From the NCBI GenBank assembly GCA_013416435.1, contig JACCEN010000003.1:62001-126000 (forward strand): DNA of 64,000 bases, read 5' to 3'. The position numbers were made by a program, and so were the translations under genes. The notes under the pieces are model-generated. The model was given only the letters and a program-made list of their open reading frames with translations. It made no database searches and was not told the origin of the DNA. This DNA is from Alcaligenaceae bacterium. Lineage in GTDB: Bacteria > Pseudomonadota > Gammaproteobacteria > Burkholderiales > Burkholderiaceae_B. Below are positions 1-9,024 of this stretch, one piece after another (position 1 is the first letter of the stretch; each line of letters opens with the position of its first letter).

Positions 1-2
1 AC

Positions 3-767
3 GTCATCTGCTTGCAAGAAGTGGCACGACGATTTCCCGATGTGACGGGCGGTATTGATGTAGACCAGGCTGCCATGCTTGGCGGGCTGCTGCCGGGCTA
101 CCGGCCTGTTTTCCGGCCCGCCGTCGATCTCGCCTTTCCCGACGATCCCGAGCCGGCGCGGCGGCAATTCGGATGCATGATCCTGAGCCGGTATCCGGTC
201 ATTCAGGTATTCAATCATTTATTGACCCAGAGAGGCGTCAGCGCAAAAGGAATGCAGCGGCAAGCCCTGGAAGCCGTGGTGGCCGCGCCCGGCGGCACGC
301 TGCGCGTCATGACCACGCATCTGGAATTCAATTCCCAACAGTGTCGGGTTCATCAGGTTGGACAGCTCAGGGCTTTACAGGAAGAAGCGGCCGCCAGGAC
401 GATGACACCCCGCGGCGATGCCGGGCGGGCCAGTCCGTATACCGTGATGGAGCGCCCGCCGGAGCTGGTGCTCTGTGGCGACTTCAACTTCCTGCCGGAC
501 TCCGCGGAATATGACGCGCTTCTGCAACCCTTGGCGTTGGGCGCGGGCTTCATGGATGCATGGAAGTGCCTGCGGCCGGACGAGGCCCATGCTTCCACCT
601 GTGGCTGGGACGATCCCGAGCAATGGCCGCAAGGCCCTCATTGCCGGGACTTCTTCTTTGTTGCCGGCGACTTGGCGAAGCGCTTGTCCTGGACAGAGGC
701 GGATACCGATGCGCGAGCTTCGGATCACCAGCCAATACTGCTGGCGATCGAGACGCAATGCCGATGA
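3..767 (+). CDS. Endonuclease/exonuclease/phosphatase family protein (5' end outside window)
   Basis: The open frame runs in from the left edge; the first visible codons read VICLQEV, the usual first metal-binding motif of the EEP (DNase I-like) fold, so the true start lies upstream. Further family motifs follow in order: a THLEF segment near the middle, GDFNFLP and a terminal SDHQP. These are the expected Mg-binding and catalytic positions of phosphodiesterases such as exonuclease III, sphingomyelinase or nocturnin-type enzymes. The substrate cannot be told from sequence; no signal peptide can be assessed because the N-terminus is missing. The Bug protein gene begins 34 bp downstream on the same strand and could be co-transcribed. 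Confidence 0.8.
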   Translation, partial: VICLQEVARRFPDVTGGIDVDQAAMLGGLLPGYRPVFRPAVDLAFPDDPEPARRQFGCMILSRYPVIQVFNHLLTQRGVSAKGMQRQALEAVVAAPGGTLRVMTTHLEFNSQQCRVHQVGQLRALQEEAAARTMTPRGDAGRASPYTVMERPPELVLCGDFNFLPDSAEYDALLQPLALGAGFMDAWKCLRPDEAHASTCGWDDPEQWPQGPHCRDFFFVAGDLAKRLSWTEADTDARASDHQPILLAIETQCR

Positions 768-801
768 TCGATTTTTACTGACTTACAACGAGGAGACATT
801 C

Positions 802-1758
802 ATGAAGAAAATTCTAATCAGCCTGACACTTGCCGCGGTTGCGGCTTCGCCATCCTGGGCGCAGGAGTATCCATCCCAGCCCATCAAGTTCATCGTGCCT
901 TTCCCGGCGGGGCAGGCCTCGGACACGATTTCCCGTCTTGTGGGCGAGCAGCTGTCGCAGCGCATGAAACAGCCCGTGATCGTCGAGAACAGAGCCGGTG
1001 CAGGGGGCAACATCGGCTCGGAAATCGGCGCGCGCGCCAAGCCCGATGGCTATACGATCACCGTGGCGACCGCCGCGCTTCCGATCAGCCGCCATGTACG
1101 CAAACTGTCCTTCGACCCGGGCAGCGACTTCAAGACCGTCGCGCTGATGACGGTGACCCCACTGGTCCTGGTGACGCGTCCGGACATGCCGGCGGCCAGC
1201 GTCAAGGAACTGATCGATCTGGCCAAGAAGGATCCCGGCAAGTACACCTTCGCCTCGTCCGGTGTTGGCACCTCGCATCACTTGAGCGGAGAACTGTTCA
1301 AGTCGCTCGGCGACCTCGACATCCTGCACGTGCCCTACCAGGGAAGTTCCGCCGCGCACATCGACATGATTGCCGGGCGTGTCGACATGATGTTCGACAA
1401 TATCGTTCCCGTGACGCCTCACCTGGCCGAAAAGAAGCTGAAGGCGCTGGCGGTGACGACCAAGGAGCGCGCCCCGGCTCAACCCGGCATCCCGACCATG
1501 TCCGAATCCGGATACCCGGAATTCGAAGCCGTCGCCTGGTTCGGCCTGCTGGCCCCCAAGGATACGCCGGACGATATCGTCGAAAAGCTGAACCGGGAAG
1601 TCAACGCGGTACTGCAGCAGCCCGCAGTGAAAGAGCGGCTCGAAGGCATGGGCGCCTTCGTGCAGAACCGCTCCGCGCAGGACTTCGGCGCATTCATGCA
1701 GGCGGAAATCGCCAAATGGGAGCCGGTCGTACGAAAGGCTAAAATACAGGTCGACTGA
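802..1758 (+). CDS. Bug/TctC-family tripartite tricarboxylate transporter receptor
   Basis: A 318-residue periplasmic solute-binding protein. The ATG at 802 is chosen because an AGGAG ribosome site lies at 791-795 and the product then begins with a clean signal peptide (MKKILISLTLAAVAAS, cleavage after WAQ). The mature part has the Bug hallmarks: YPSQPIKFIVPFPAGQASD near the N-terminus, ENRAGAGGNIGSE, and a FGLLAPKDTP segment near the C-terminus. Bug proteins bind carboxylates or amino-acid-like ligands, often serving a TctAB transporter encoded elsewhere; no TctAB genes are next to it. The frame is open far upstream (from 475), but that extension overlaps the EEP gene and has no ribosome site. 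Confidence 0.93.
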   Translation: MKKILISLTLAAVAASPSWAQEYPSQPIKFIVPFPAGQASDTISRLVGEQLSQRMKQPVIVENRAGAGGNIGSEIGARAKPDGYTITVATAALPISRHVRKLSFDPGSDFKTVALMTVTPLVLVTRPDMPAASVKELIDLAKKDPGKYTFASSGVGTSHHLSGELFKSLGDLDILHVPYQGSSAAHIDMIAGRVDMMFDNIVPVTPHLAEKKLKALAVTTKERAPAQPGIPTMSESGYPEFEAVAWFGLLAPKDTPDDIVEKLNREVNAVLQQPAVKERLEGMGAFVQNRSAQDFGAFMQAEIAKWEPVVRKAKIQVD

Positions 1759-1787
1759 ATCACGCGGTCAGGCCCCAAAAGATCTGG

Positions 1788-1923
1788 GGGGTCAGACCCC
1801 GTACGGGGTCTGACCCCTTGAATTCGGGGGCGGACGCAAAAAAGCTAAGGGTCAGACCCCGCATGGGGTCTGACCCTCCCTTCGACCTGGATGCATGACC
1901 CCTTGAATTCGGGGTCTGACCCT
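1788..1923. repeat. Palindromic repeat array 1 (two full copies and one decayed copy)
   Basis: Full copies lie at 1788-1817 (loop GTAC) and 1848-1877 (loop GCAT). Each is a 13-base left arm GGGGTCAGACCCC, a four-base loop and the reverse-complement right arm. The second copy has A and T in place of the outermost G and C, so pairing is kept. A decayed copy at 1897-1923 has only the inner hexamers GACCCC and GGGGTC around an eight-base loop TTGAATTC. The spacers are also repeated: CCCCTTGAATTCGGGG occurs twice (from 1814 and from 1899), and TGACCCTCCCTTCGACCT occurs at 1871 and 1917. The array fills most of the 176-bp gap before ackA, on the same strand as both neighbours. Confidence 0.95.
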
Positions 1924-1934
1924 CCCTTCGACCT

Positions 1935-3107
1935 ATGGATACATTACTCGTCATCAATGCGGGCAGTTCCAGCCTGAAATTCCAGCTCTATGCGCTGGCG
2001 GGCAGCGAGGGGCTGGAACTGATGTATCGGGGCCAGGTCTCGGGCATAGGCGGTGGTCAGCCAGAACTCGCCATTCGGGACGGCAACGGCGTCAAGGTCG
2101 TGCAGAACATGTTGCCGTTGGAACAGGCCCGCGACCTGGCATCGGCGCAGGCATCGCTGGGGGAATGGCTGGCGGGCAAACTGGAGAAAGCGCCCCGGGC
2201 CGTGGGCCACCGTATCGTGCACGGCGGACCGCGGCTTTCCGACAGCGTCAAGGTCGACGACGGCATTCTTGCGTATCTGGATTCCCTTGCTCCGCTCGCG
2301 CCCCTGCATCAGCACAACAACCTGGCGCCGGTGCACGTCATTCATCAGCGATGGCCCGATATCGTCCAAGTCGCATGTTTCGACACCGCTTTCCATCGCA
2401 GCAATGACGCCGTTGTCGAACGGTTCGCGATACCCCAGTATTTCTACGACCGTGGGGTGCGCCGCTATGGCTTCCACGGCCTGTCCTACGACTATATTTC
2501 CAGGTATCTGTCCCGCAACATGCCGGAAGTATGGCAGGGCCGGGTGATTGCCGCGCACATGGGGTCGGGGGTTTCCGCCTGCGCCATGCTGCGCGGCGTG
2601 AGCGTCGAGACCACCATGGGTTTCACGGCGCTCGATGGGCTGCCCATGAGCACCCGGCCCGGAAGGCTGGATTCCGGCGTCGTGTTATGGATGCTGGAAC
2701 AGGGCATGACGCACGACGAGATCCAGGATGTCTTGTATAACCGATCGGGCCTGAAGGGGTTGTCGGGCGTCAGCGGCGATGTACGGGACTTGCTGAGCAG
2801 CGATCAGCCGTCCGCGCGTCTGGCCCTGGACCATTTCACTTACCGGGCTGCGGAAAGCATGGCCGGCCTGTGCGTCGCGAGCGGCGGTGTGGATGCCCTG
2901 GTGTTCACGGCCGGCGTCGGAGAAAACCAGCCCTGGGTGCGCGAGCAGGTCTGCCGGCGCCTGACTTGGCTGGGTGTCGAGCTGGACGACGCGTTGAACC
3001 AGCGCGGCGCACTCCGGATTTCATCCGGCACGAGCTCCGTGGCGGTGTTCGTCATTCCAACGAATGAAGAGTACGTTATCGCCAGGGAGACCCTTAGACA
3101 TCTTTAG
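1935..3107 (+). CDS. ackA: Acetate kinase
   Basis: A 390-residue acetokinase (ASKHA fold) converting acetyl phosphate plus ADP to acetate plus ATP, or the reverse. Visible family motifs are the N-terminal VINAGSSSLKFQLY phosphate loop, GHRIVHGGP near residue 92, FDTAFH near residue 149 containing the catalytic Asp, RYGFHGLSY near 175, and GVGENQPWVRE near 327. Length matches the family (about 400). It is followed 39 bp later by a phosphoketolase-family gene, whose expected product acetyl phosphate is the substrate of this enzyme. That pairing supports acetyl-phosphate dissimilation as the role of the unit. Confidence 0.95.
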   Translation: MDTLLVINAGSSSLKFQLYALAGSEGLELMYRGQVSGIGGGQPELAIRDGNGVKVVQNMLPLEQARDLASAQASLGEWLAGKLEKAPRAVGHRIVHGGPRLSDSVKVDDGILAYLDSLAPLAPLHQHNNLAPVHVIHQRWPDIVQVACFDTAFHRSNDAVVERFAIPQYFYDRGVRRYGFHGLSYDYISRYLSRNMPEVWQGRVIAAHMGSGVSACAMLRGVSVETTMGFTALDGLPMSTRPGRLDSGVVLWMLEQGMTHDEIQDVLYNRSGLKGLSGVSGDVRDLLSSDQPSARLALDHFTYRAAESMAGLCVASGGVDALVFTAGVGENQPWVREQVCRRLTWLGVELDDALNQRGALRISSGTSSVAVFVIPTNEEYVIARETLRHL

Positions 3108-3131
3108 GGCCTTTTAGCGTTTAACAGGCCC
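3107..3131 (+). other. Short inverted repeat between ackA and the phosphoketolase gene
   Basis: GGGCCT at 3107-3112 pairs with AGGCCC at 3126-3131 across a 13-base loop, starting at the last base of the ackA stop codon. There is no T-run after it, so it is not a typical Rho-independent terminator. It could adjust expression between two cotranscribed genes or stabilise the upstream message. It is unrelated to the GGGGTC palindromes. Confidence 0.3.
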
Positions 3132-3146
3132 CTGCAAGGAGCCGTT

Positions 3147-5552
3147 ATGTCCATCAGCAAAGGCGCATGGATCGATACGCTGGAGCATCTTCCCTCTTAC
3201 TCATCATGGAGCGCAGGGTATGGGGTGATCCGCCATACCGAACAAACCCGGAGGCGTGTCCTTGAACTCGTGGCGGGGCGTACCGGGCAGTCCAAGGCGA
3301 AAGCCGAAGAAATGTTTGCGGTTCTCGCCGCTGCGGACCGCCTGGCCGGCGCGGGTATGTGGCTGGTCGTGCACATGACCTATGCCAATCGCATCGATTT
3401 GTCGGGCGCGCCGCTTCAGGCGGATGATTTCAAGCCGGATCCGCAAGGACACACCGGCGGCGCCCTGAACATCGTGCCGGCTTACGCCGGCTACCTGGCC
3501 GCGAACATCCTGACCGGAACCACGCGTTCATGGCTGATGGGGCAGGGGCACTGCGTGGCGGCCATCGAAGCGCTCAACGCCCTGGTCGATAATCTGTCGG
3601 CCGAGCAACGCCTGCGCTACGCATTCGGTGAAGCAGGGCTCAGCCGGCTCGCGCAGGACTTCTATTCTTACGCCATTCATCCCGACGGCACGCCGGGCGT
3701 GCCCTTGGGCAGTCACGTGAACGTGCATACGGCGGGCGGGATATCCGAGGGCGGGTATCTGGGCTTTGCGGAAGTGCAGTATGCCCACATGCCCTTGCGC
3801 GGGGAAAGCTTGGCCGTATTCCTGAGCGACGGCGCCTTCGAAGAGCAACGGGGCAGCGACTGGTCGCCCAGATGGTGGCGAGCATCCGACAGCGGCGCCA
3901 TCATGCCCATCATGGTCCTCAATGGCCGGCGCATCGATCAGCGCACCAGCATCGCCCAGAAGGGCGGCACGCAGTGGCTGCTCAGGCATCTGGAGCTGAA
4001 CGGATTCGATCCCTTCGAGATCGATGGGCATGATCCCGCCGCATACGCGTGGGCCATCATCGACATGGAAGAACGCCTGACCGCCTTGCAGGCTAAGGCC
4101 GACGATGAGCTCGATTATCCCGTCCGGATTCCCCATGCCATTGCCAAGTGCATCAAGGGTTTCGGCTTTCCGGGGGCGGGAACCAACCGCGCCCACAACC
4201 TGCCTTTGCAAGCCAACCCCCGGAACGACGACGCTGCGCGCGATGAGTTCAACCAAGGCGCCGCCCGGCTGTTCGTGCCGCCAGGAGAGCTCGACGAGGC
4301 GCGGAGGCGATTTTCATGCCACCAGGAGCAGGGCAGGGTCCGCGAAGCCCACCACCCTCTTGCCGAGCGCAATATCGACACACCGGTTCTTCCCACGCCC
4401 TCGTGGAATGTGGATGAAAAGGCGATGGTATCGCCCATGCAGGCGATCGATGCGTATTTCGTCGATATGATCGATGCCAATCCCAGCTTGCGGGTCAGAG
4501 TGGGCAATCCTGACGAGCTGAGCAGCAATCGGATGGACGCGACGCTTGCGCGGCTGAAACACCGGGCAAGCAATCCGGAGCCTGGTGGAAGCGAGGCCGT
4601 GGACGGCGCGGTGATCACGGCTTTGAACGAAGAGGCCGTCATCGGAGCGGCACTGGGAAACAAGGCCGGCCTGAACCTGGCGGTCAGTTACGAGGCCTTC
4701 GCGGTCAAGATGCTGGGCGCCTTGCGCCAGGACATTCTTTTTGCCAGGCACCAGCGTCAGGCGGGCCGGGATCCGCGCTGGCTGGGCGTGCCGCTGCTGC
4801 TTACCTCCCATACCTGGGAAAACGGGAAGAACGAACAATCCCACCAGGATCCCACGCTGTGCGAAGCGCTGCTGGGCGAAATGTCGGACACGTCCCGGGT
4901 GCTGTTTCCCGTGGATGCCAACAGCGCCGTCGCCGCCCTCCAGGAGGTCTATCGATCGCACGGCGTGATCGCTGCGCTGGTCGTCCCCAAGCAGCCTGTC
5001 CCTCATTGCTTCGGTCCGGACCAGGCCGTTGCCGCATGCCGGACCGGAGCCGCGCACCTGCGGGTGCCGTCGGCACGGCCGCCGGTGCAACTCGTGGCCG
5101 TCGGCGCCTACCAGCTTCGCGAGAGCATGCGCGCGGCACGGCGCCTTGCCGACCGAGGCTGCGAAGCCATGGTGACCTGCATCATCGAGCCGGGCCGGCT
5201 GCGCATCCCGCGCGATGAACTGGAAGCTCGATTCGTGATTCCGGATGCGGCCCTGGCCGATCTCTTTCCGGCCGATCTTCCAAGAGTGCTGGTCTCGCAT
5301 TCGAGGCCGGAGCCTTTGCTGGGCGTCTTGCGCCGGCTCGACGAAGGACCGCGCCGACTGCGCGCGCTGGGGTATATCAACCGGGGCGGTACACTGGACG
5401 TCGACGGCATGCTGTTCGCCAACCGCTGCACCTGGGCGCATATTGCGCTTGCGGCGGCGGAAATCAGCGGCGGCGGTGCCCAGGACTTCCTGACGGAGAA
5501 CGAACTGAACGCGGTCCGTAGCCGCGGACGTCCGGAGGATTTGTACTGTTGA
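3147..5552 (+). CDS. Divergent phosphoketolase-family (XFP-like) protein
   Basis: An 801-residue, probably thiamine-diphosphate-dependent protein of the XFP family; members of this divergent branch are sometimes labelled xylulose-5-phosphate epimerase. Classical phosphoketolases split xylulose-5-P or fructose-6-P into acetyl phosphate plus an aldose phosphate. The cofactor region here reads SDGAFEEQRGSDW followed by PIMVLNGRR, where textbook enzymes have GDGE-ETGP followed by PILHVNG. The metal-binding Asp and Asn are kept but the first Gly is Ser and the ETGP segment is lost. The N-terminal GPGHGGP-type loop is replaced by GHTGGALN and MGQGHCV. Start at 3147 follows AAGGAG. Position after ackA supports acetyl-phosphate production, but the substrate is open. 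Confidence 0.75.
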   Translation: MSISKGAWIDTLEHLPSYSSWSAGYGVIRHTEQTRRRVLELVAGRTGQSKAKAEEMFAVLAAADRLAGAGMWLVVHMTYANRIDLSGAPLQADDFKPDPQGHTGGALNIVPAYAGYLAANILTGTTRSWLMGQGHCVAAIEALNALVDNLSAEQRLRYAFGEAGLSRLAQDFYSYAIHPDGTPGVPLGSHVNVHTAGGISEGGYLGFAEVQYAHMPLRGESLAVFLSDGAFEEQRGSDWSPRWWRASDSGAIMPIMVLNGRRIDQRTSIAQKGGTQWLLRHLELNGFDPFEIDGHDPAAYAWAIIDMEERLTALQAKADDELDYPVRIPHAIAKCIKGFGFPGAGTNRAHNLPLQANPRNDDAARDEFNQGAARLFVPPGELDEARRRFSCHQEQGRVREAHHPLAERNIDTPVLPTPSWNVDEKAMVSPMQAIDAYFVDMIDANPSLRVRVGNPDELSSNRMDATLARLKHRASNPEPGGSEAVDGAVITALNEEAVIGAALGNKAGLNLAVSYEAFAVKMLGALRQDILFARHQRQAGRDPRWLGVPLLLTSHTWENGKNEQSHQDPTLCEALLGEMSDTSRVLFPVDANSAVAALQEVYRSHGVIAALVVPKQPVPHCFGPDQAVAACRTGAAHLRVPSARPPVQLVAVGAYQLRESMRAARRLADRGCEAMVTCIIEPGRLRIPRDELEARFVIPDAALADLFPADLPRVLVSHSRPEPLLGVLRRLDEGPRRLRALGYINRGGTLDVDGMLFANRCTWAHIALAAAEISGGGAQDFLTENELNAVRSRGRPEDLYC

Positions 5553-5570
5553 AGGGCCCAGGCGCGATAC

Positions 5571-6935
5571 ATGGATCTCGAACTAACGTTTTTAGGCGCA
5601 GCCGGTACGGTGACCGGCTCCCGCCATTTGCTCAGCGATGGTGAAGCGTCCGTCATGCTCGACTGCGGCATGTTCCAGGGCCTCAAGACCCTGCGGCAGC
5701 GCAACTGGGCGCCGTTTCCCGTCGATCCCGCGGAAATCGACGCCATCGTACTCAGCCATGCCCACCTGGACCATTCAGGATATTTGCCCAGGCTGGTGCG
5801 CGACGGCTTCAAGGGCAATGTCTATGCCTCGGGAGCAACCATCGACCTGTGCGATATCTTGCTGGCCGACAGCGCTCACCTTCAGGAGTCGGATGCCGAT
5901 TTCGCGAACCGCCATGGCTTGAGCAAGCACCGGCCGGCCCTGCCGCTCTATACGGCGGCGGATGCCAGGCGAGCCATGATGCGCTTCAAGAGCATGGATT
6001 TCGCCGTGCCATATGAAGTGGCGCCCGGCGTGCATGCGCGGATTTCCCGGGCGGGACATATTCTTGGCGCGTCCGTCGTGGAGATCGATTGGCGCGGCAC
6101 GCGCATCGTGTTCTCGGGCGATCTGGGCCGCTACGGCGACCCTTTGCTGCCGGATCCGGAGCCGATACGGCAGGCCGACTACCTGCTGCTCGAATCCACG
6201 TACGGAGACCGGCGCCACGAGCCGCTGGACGCAATGGAACAATTGGCGGACATCATTGGCCGCACCGCGCAGCGCGGCGGCAGTGTGATCATTCCGGCCT
6301 TCGCCGTTGGACGGGCGCAGTTGCTGCTTTGGTACTTGCACATGCTCAAGAAGCACAATCGCCTGCCCGCGGGGTTGCCCATTTATCTCGACAGTCCCAT
6401 GTCGGTGAACGCGGTCGAGGTATACCGGCGCCATCGCGATCTCATGCGTCCCGACATCCGCGAGTGCGACGAAGCGTATGGCGTGGCCCATTACGTTCGC
6501 GACGCGGAAGAATCGAAGAAGCTGGACACCACGCCCATGCCCAAGGTGATCATCTCCGCCAGCGGCATGGCGACGGGCGGCCGTGTACTGCATCATCTGA
6601 AGCGTTATGCCCCGGACCCTCGATCGACTATCCTGTTTTCGGGCTATCAGGCCGCGGGGACGCGGGGCGCGAAAATGCTGCACGGCGCCGATACGATCAA
6701 GATCCACGGCGAATATGTACCAGTGCGTGCCGAACTGAGCAACCTGTCCATGCTGTCGGCGCATGCGGATTCCGATGAAATCCTGCGCTGGCTGCGGGGT
6801 TTCAAGAAAGCGCCGCGTGCAACCTTTCTGGTGCACGGGGAACCCGAGGCGGCCGACACATTGCGCCTGCGCATAAAGGACGAGCTGGGCTGGTCCTGCC
6901 GTGTGGTCGAGCACCTGGAGAGCGTCAGGCTCTAA
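5571..6935 (+). CDS. MBL-fold beta-CASP metallo-hydrolase (CPSF/RNase-like)
   Basis: A 454-residue metallo-beta-lactamase-fold protein with the beta-CASP insert typical of RNA-processing nucleases. Zinc motifs are visible: SHAHLDHSGYLP near residue 63, SGDLGRYGDP near 183, then ESTYGDRRH near 208, the beta-CASP SASGMATGGR near 330 and the C-terminal LSAHAD near 398 followed by FLVHGEPEAAD. Family members such as bacterial CPSF-like proteins act on RNA 3' ends, but many remain untested. It starts 18 bp after the phosphoketolase-like gene and may share its transcript, an association I recall for ackA/xfp clusters in other proteobacteria. No signal peptide, so it should be cytoplasmic. Confidence 0.88.
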   Translation: MDLELTFLGAAGTVTGSRHLLSDGEASVMLDCGMFQGLKTLRQRNWAPFPVDPAEIDAIVLSHAHLDHSGYLPRLVRDGFKGNVYASGATIDLCDILLADSAHLQESDADFANRHGLSKHRPALPLYTAADARRAMMRFKSMDFAVPYEVAPGVHARISRAGHILGASVVEIDWRGTRIVFSGDLGRYGDPLLPDPEPIRQADYLLLESTYGDRRHEPLDAMEQLADIIGRTAQRGGSVIIPAFAVGRAQLLLWYLHMLKKHNRLPAGLPIYLDSPMSVNAVEVYRRHRDLMRPDIRECDEAYGVAHYVRDAEESKKLDTTPMPKVIISASGMATGGRVLHHLKRYAPDPRSTILFSGYQAAGTRGAKMLHGADTIKIHGEYVPVRAELSNLSMLSAHADSDEILRWLRGFKKAPRATFLVHGEPEAADTLRLRIKDELGWSCRVVEHLESVRL

Positions 6936-6941
6936 GAGGTT

Positions 6942-6971
6942 GGGGTCTGACCCCGTACGGGGTCTGACCCC
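6942..6971. repeat. Palindromic repeat (single, direct-repeat variant)
   Basis: One copy between the convergent beta-CASP and SDR genes. Both halves read GGGGTCTGACCCC around loop GTAC, so the left half carries T instead of A at its centre. The copy is therefore a direct repeat of the right arm, each half a 6-1-6 palindrome, with a single T:T mismatch if the full 30-mer pairs. Confidence 0.92.
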
Positions 6972-6979
6972 ACGCCCAG

Positions 6980-7735
6980 CTAGCCTCGTCCTATGTAAGG
7001 CATCTTGGTCGCCATCACGGTCATGAACTGCACGTTGGCGTCCAGCGGCAGGCTTGCCATGTAGAGCACGGCGCGGGCGACGTGGTCGATGTCCATCAAG
7101 GGCTCGGGTTTGGTCGAACCATCGGCCTGCAGGACCCCGCGGCCCATGATGGTGGTCATCTCGCTGGCGGCGTTGCCGATGTCTATCTGCCCGCAAGCGA
7201 TGTTGTACGCCCGGCCGTCCAGCGATGTCGCCTTGGTCAGGCCGGTGATGGCGTGCTTGGTGGCGGTGTAGGACACGGCATGAGGGCGCGGCGCATGAGC
7301 GGAAATCGACCCGTTGTTGATGATGCGGCCGCCCTGCGGAGACTGTGCTTTCATGATGCGGAAAGCGCCTTGCGTGCACAGGAAAGCGCCGGTCAGGTTG
7401 ATGTCGACCGCGGTCTTCCATTCCTGATAGTCCAGGTTCTCCAGCGATGTCGAGCGTGCGAACACGCCTGCGTTGTTGAACAGCAGGTCGAGGCGGCCGA
7501 AGCGGAGGCGGATCTCTTCGAACAGATGCTCGACCGCGTGGGGATCGCTGACGTCCGCTGGAATGACGAGGGAACGGTCGCCATGCCGGCTCCCTTCCTG
7601 TGCGGTGGCTTCCAGGACATCGCGGCGCCTTCCTGTCAGGGCGACGGTGTAGCCATCTTGTATCAAAGCGAGCGCAATGCGCTTGCCTATGCCTGAGCCG
7701 GCGCCGGTCACCAGCGCGAATTTATCTCCGTTCAT
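6980..7735 (-). CDS. SDR-family NAD(P)-dependent oxidoreductase
   Basis: A 251-residue short-chain dehydrogenase. The Rossmann motif TGAGSGIG is at residues 11-18, the NNAG motif near 88 and the catalytic YTATK near 156, preceded by [10 protein letters not shown] holding the catalytic Ser. TGRRRD after the second strand suggests NADP preference. Classical SDRs oxidise or reduce alcohols and carbonyls; the substrate cannot be named. It stands alone on the minus strand, convergent with the beta-CASP gene. Confidence 0.9.
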   Translation of the reverse strand: MNGDKFALVTGAGSGIGKRIALALIQDGYTVALTGRRRDVLEATAQEGSRHGDRSLVIPADVSDPHAVEHLFEEIRLRFGRLDLLFNNAGVFARSTSLENLDYQEWKTAVDINLTGAFLCTQGAFRIMKAQSPQGGRIINNGSISAHAPRPHAVSYTATKHAITGLTKATSLDGRAYNIACGQIDIGNAASEMTTIMGRGVLQADGSTKPEPLMDIDHVARAVLYMASLPLDANVQFMTVMATKMPYIGRG

Positions 7736-7778
7736 GTCGCCTACCTTTTAGCTTGGACTGGGTTTGCTCTGGCGCGAA

Positions 7779-8498
7779 TTATACGTTGCGTCGCTTCTGC
7801 GTATGCGCCCATTCCCAGGCAGCGTCGCGCTTCATCCCGCGATTGAGCGCGGCAATGAGAAGAATGGCGATCAGGGCGCCCAGGCCTGCGAGCGCCATAT
7901 CCTTGTGAGCATCCCAGATATCGCCCTGCGTTCCCAGGTAGTGCATGCCCAGGTCGCCGCCGAAGGTTTCCGCGGCACCCCATTCGATCAGCTCATAAAG
8001 CGCGGAGGTGCTGAGCGTGAAGTCCAGTGGAAGGAAATATGCCCAGAAGCCGCGCACTTCGACAATGCGCAAGAAGAATTCGCGGACCGGGTAGGCGAGC
8101 AGAAGGCCGTAACAGAAATGGACGAGACGGTCGAAATGATTGCGTTCCCATCCGAATACGCTGTTCAGGGTGTGGCCGGTGAGCGAACTCCACCATTCGT
8201 CGTAGGGCACTTCGGAGTAGGTGTAGTGGGAACCGAGCGTGTGCAGGGCAAGGAAGGACAGGATCAGCAGCAAAGACAGATCAGAAAACCGGAAGAGCCT
8301 GCGCACGCCCCACAGCACGATGAACAGCGCCGCCACCAGCGCGTTCTCGAGCAGCCACGCTTCACGATCGGAAGGATGCCTGGCAAGCGCCGCCCATAGG
8401 ATCAGGTAGGCGGGGATGGCAATGCGCAATGCGTAGTGGCTCGCGGCGTATTTCATAGTCGGCGTAAGGCGTTTCGGGGCAGTTGTAGTAAGCGCCAT
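7779..8498 (-). CDS. DUF2238 (YjdF-like) integral membrane protein
   Basis: A 239-residue inner-membrane protein with about six hydrophobic segments. The family-typical features are HTLGSHYTYSEVPYD near residue 88, the NHFDRLVHFCYGLLLAYP segment and the ALYELIEWGAAE segment, followed by LGTQGDIWDAHKDM. This pattern is that of the YjdF/DUF2238 family, whose biochemical function is unknown. It is divergent from the small lipoprotein gene at 8590 and lies upstream of the SDR gene on the same strand, 43 bp apart. Confidence 0.85.
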   Translation of the reverse strand: MALTTTAPKRLTPTMKYAASHYALRIAIPAYLILWAALARHPSDREAWLLENALVAALFIVLWGVRRLFRFSDLSLLLILSFLALHTLGSHYTYSEVPYDEWWSSLTGHTLNSVFGWERNHFDRLVHFCYGLLLAYPVREFFLRIVEVRGFWAYFLPLDFTLSTSALYELIEWGAAETFGGDLGMHYLGTQGDIWDAHKDMALAGLGALIAILLIAALNRGMKRDAAWEWAHTQKRRNV

Positions 8499-8589
8499 TT
8501 TGACACCCGCGCTTACATCGGCGCGCGGGACCGGGTGTTATAAAAAATCAAGAGCAGGCAACGATGTCTGGAACTTTGAAGGATTTTTC

Positions 8590-9009
8590 ATGAACCGTAA
8601 ACTGACTGTAGCGGCGGGTATTGCGTTGTGCGCGGGCTTGGCCGCGTGTTCCTCGACGAAAGACGCCCAGCACCTGTCTCAAAAGACCGTCGAGTACGCT
8701 TGCGGCCCCGAATCCGTCCCCCTTTCCGCTCAATACACGTTCCAGGGCGAACAGGCGCTTGCGGCGCGCGTCGTGTACATGAACCAGGTAATAGAGCTGA
8801 ATCGCGCGACCGCCAATAACGCGGACATGGTCGGGAATACCTTCCGCGGAGGCGGGTACACCTGGACCACCGACAAGTTCGTCGAGGGCGATGTCGAAGA
8901 CGCCAAAGGCCTGATGCTGACGCGTGAGTCGGCCCAGCCCGGCGCCGCGCAGGCGTCGAACGTGGGCAGCATGCTGGCGCGCGACTGCAAAGTGGAATCG
9001 GTGTCCTAG
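8590..9009 (+). CDS. Small outer-membrane-type lipoprotein, MliC-like
   Basis: A 139-residue protein with a lipoprotein signal peptide: MNRKLT, a hydrophobic stretch, and the lipobox LAAC with the acylated Cys at residue 20. The start at 8590 gives the signal directly; an in-frame upstream start at 8500 would bury it. The mature part has YACGPESVPLSAQYTF, a conserved-looking NQVIELNRA segment, GGGYTWTTDKF and a late Cys (ARDCKVES) that could pair with the Cys in YACG. This resembles membrane-bound C-type lysozyme inhibitors (MliC/PliC), which protect peptidoglycan, but the match is loose. It stands alone, convergent with ppc. Confidence 0.6.
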   Translation: MNRKLTVAAGIALCAGLAACSSTKDAQHLSQKTVEYACGPESVPLSAQYTFQGEQALAARVVYMNQVIELNRATANNADMVGNTFRGGGYTWTTDKFVEGDVEDAKGLMLTRESAQPGAAQASNVGSMLARDCKVESVS

Positions 9010-9024
9010 GGCCTGAAGCCGTTT

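Noticed and set aside
1788-1817. Calling every palindrome a Rho-independent terminator
   Set aside because: No T-tract follows most copies, one lies within an operon (28905) and one array lies in a divergent spacer (38083).
3107-3131. Riboswitch or leader structure before the phosphoketolase-like gene
   Set aside because: The gap is only 39 bp, and the single 6-bp stem is too simple to support such a call.
5775-7421. A 548-codon minus-strand frame opposite the beta-CASP gene and in another frame of the SDR gene
   Set aside because: Shadow of two real genes; it also runs through a palindromic repeat and shows no domain pattern.
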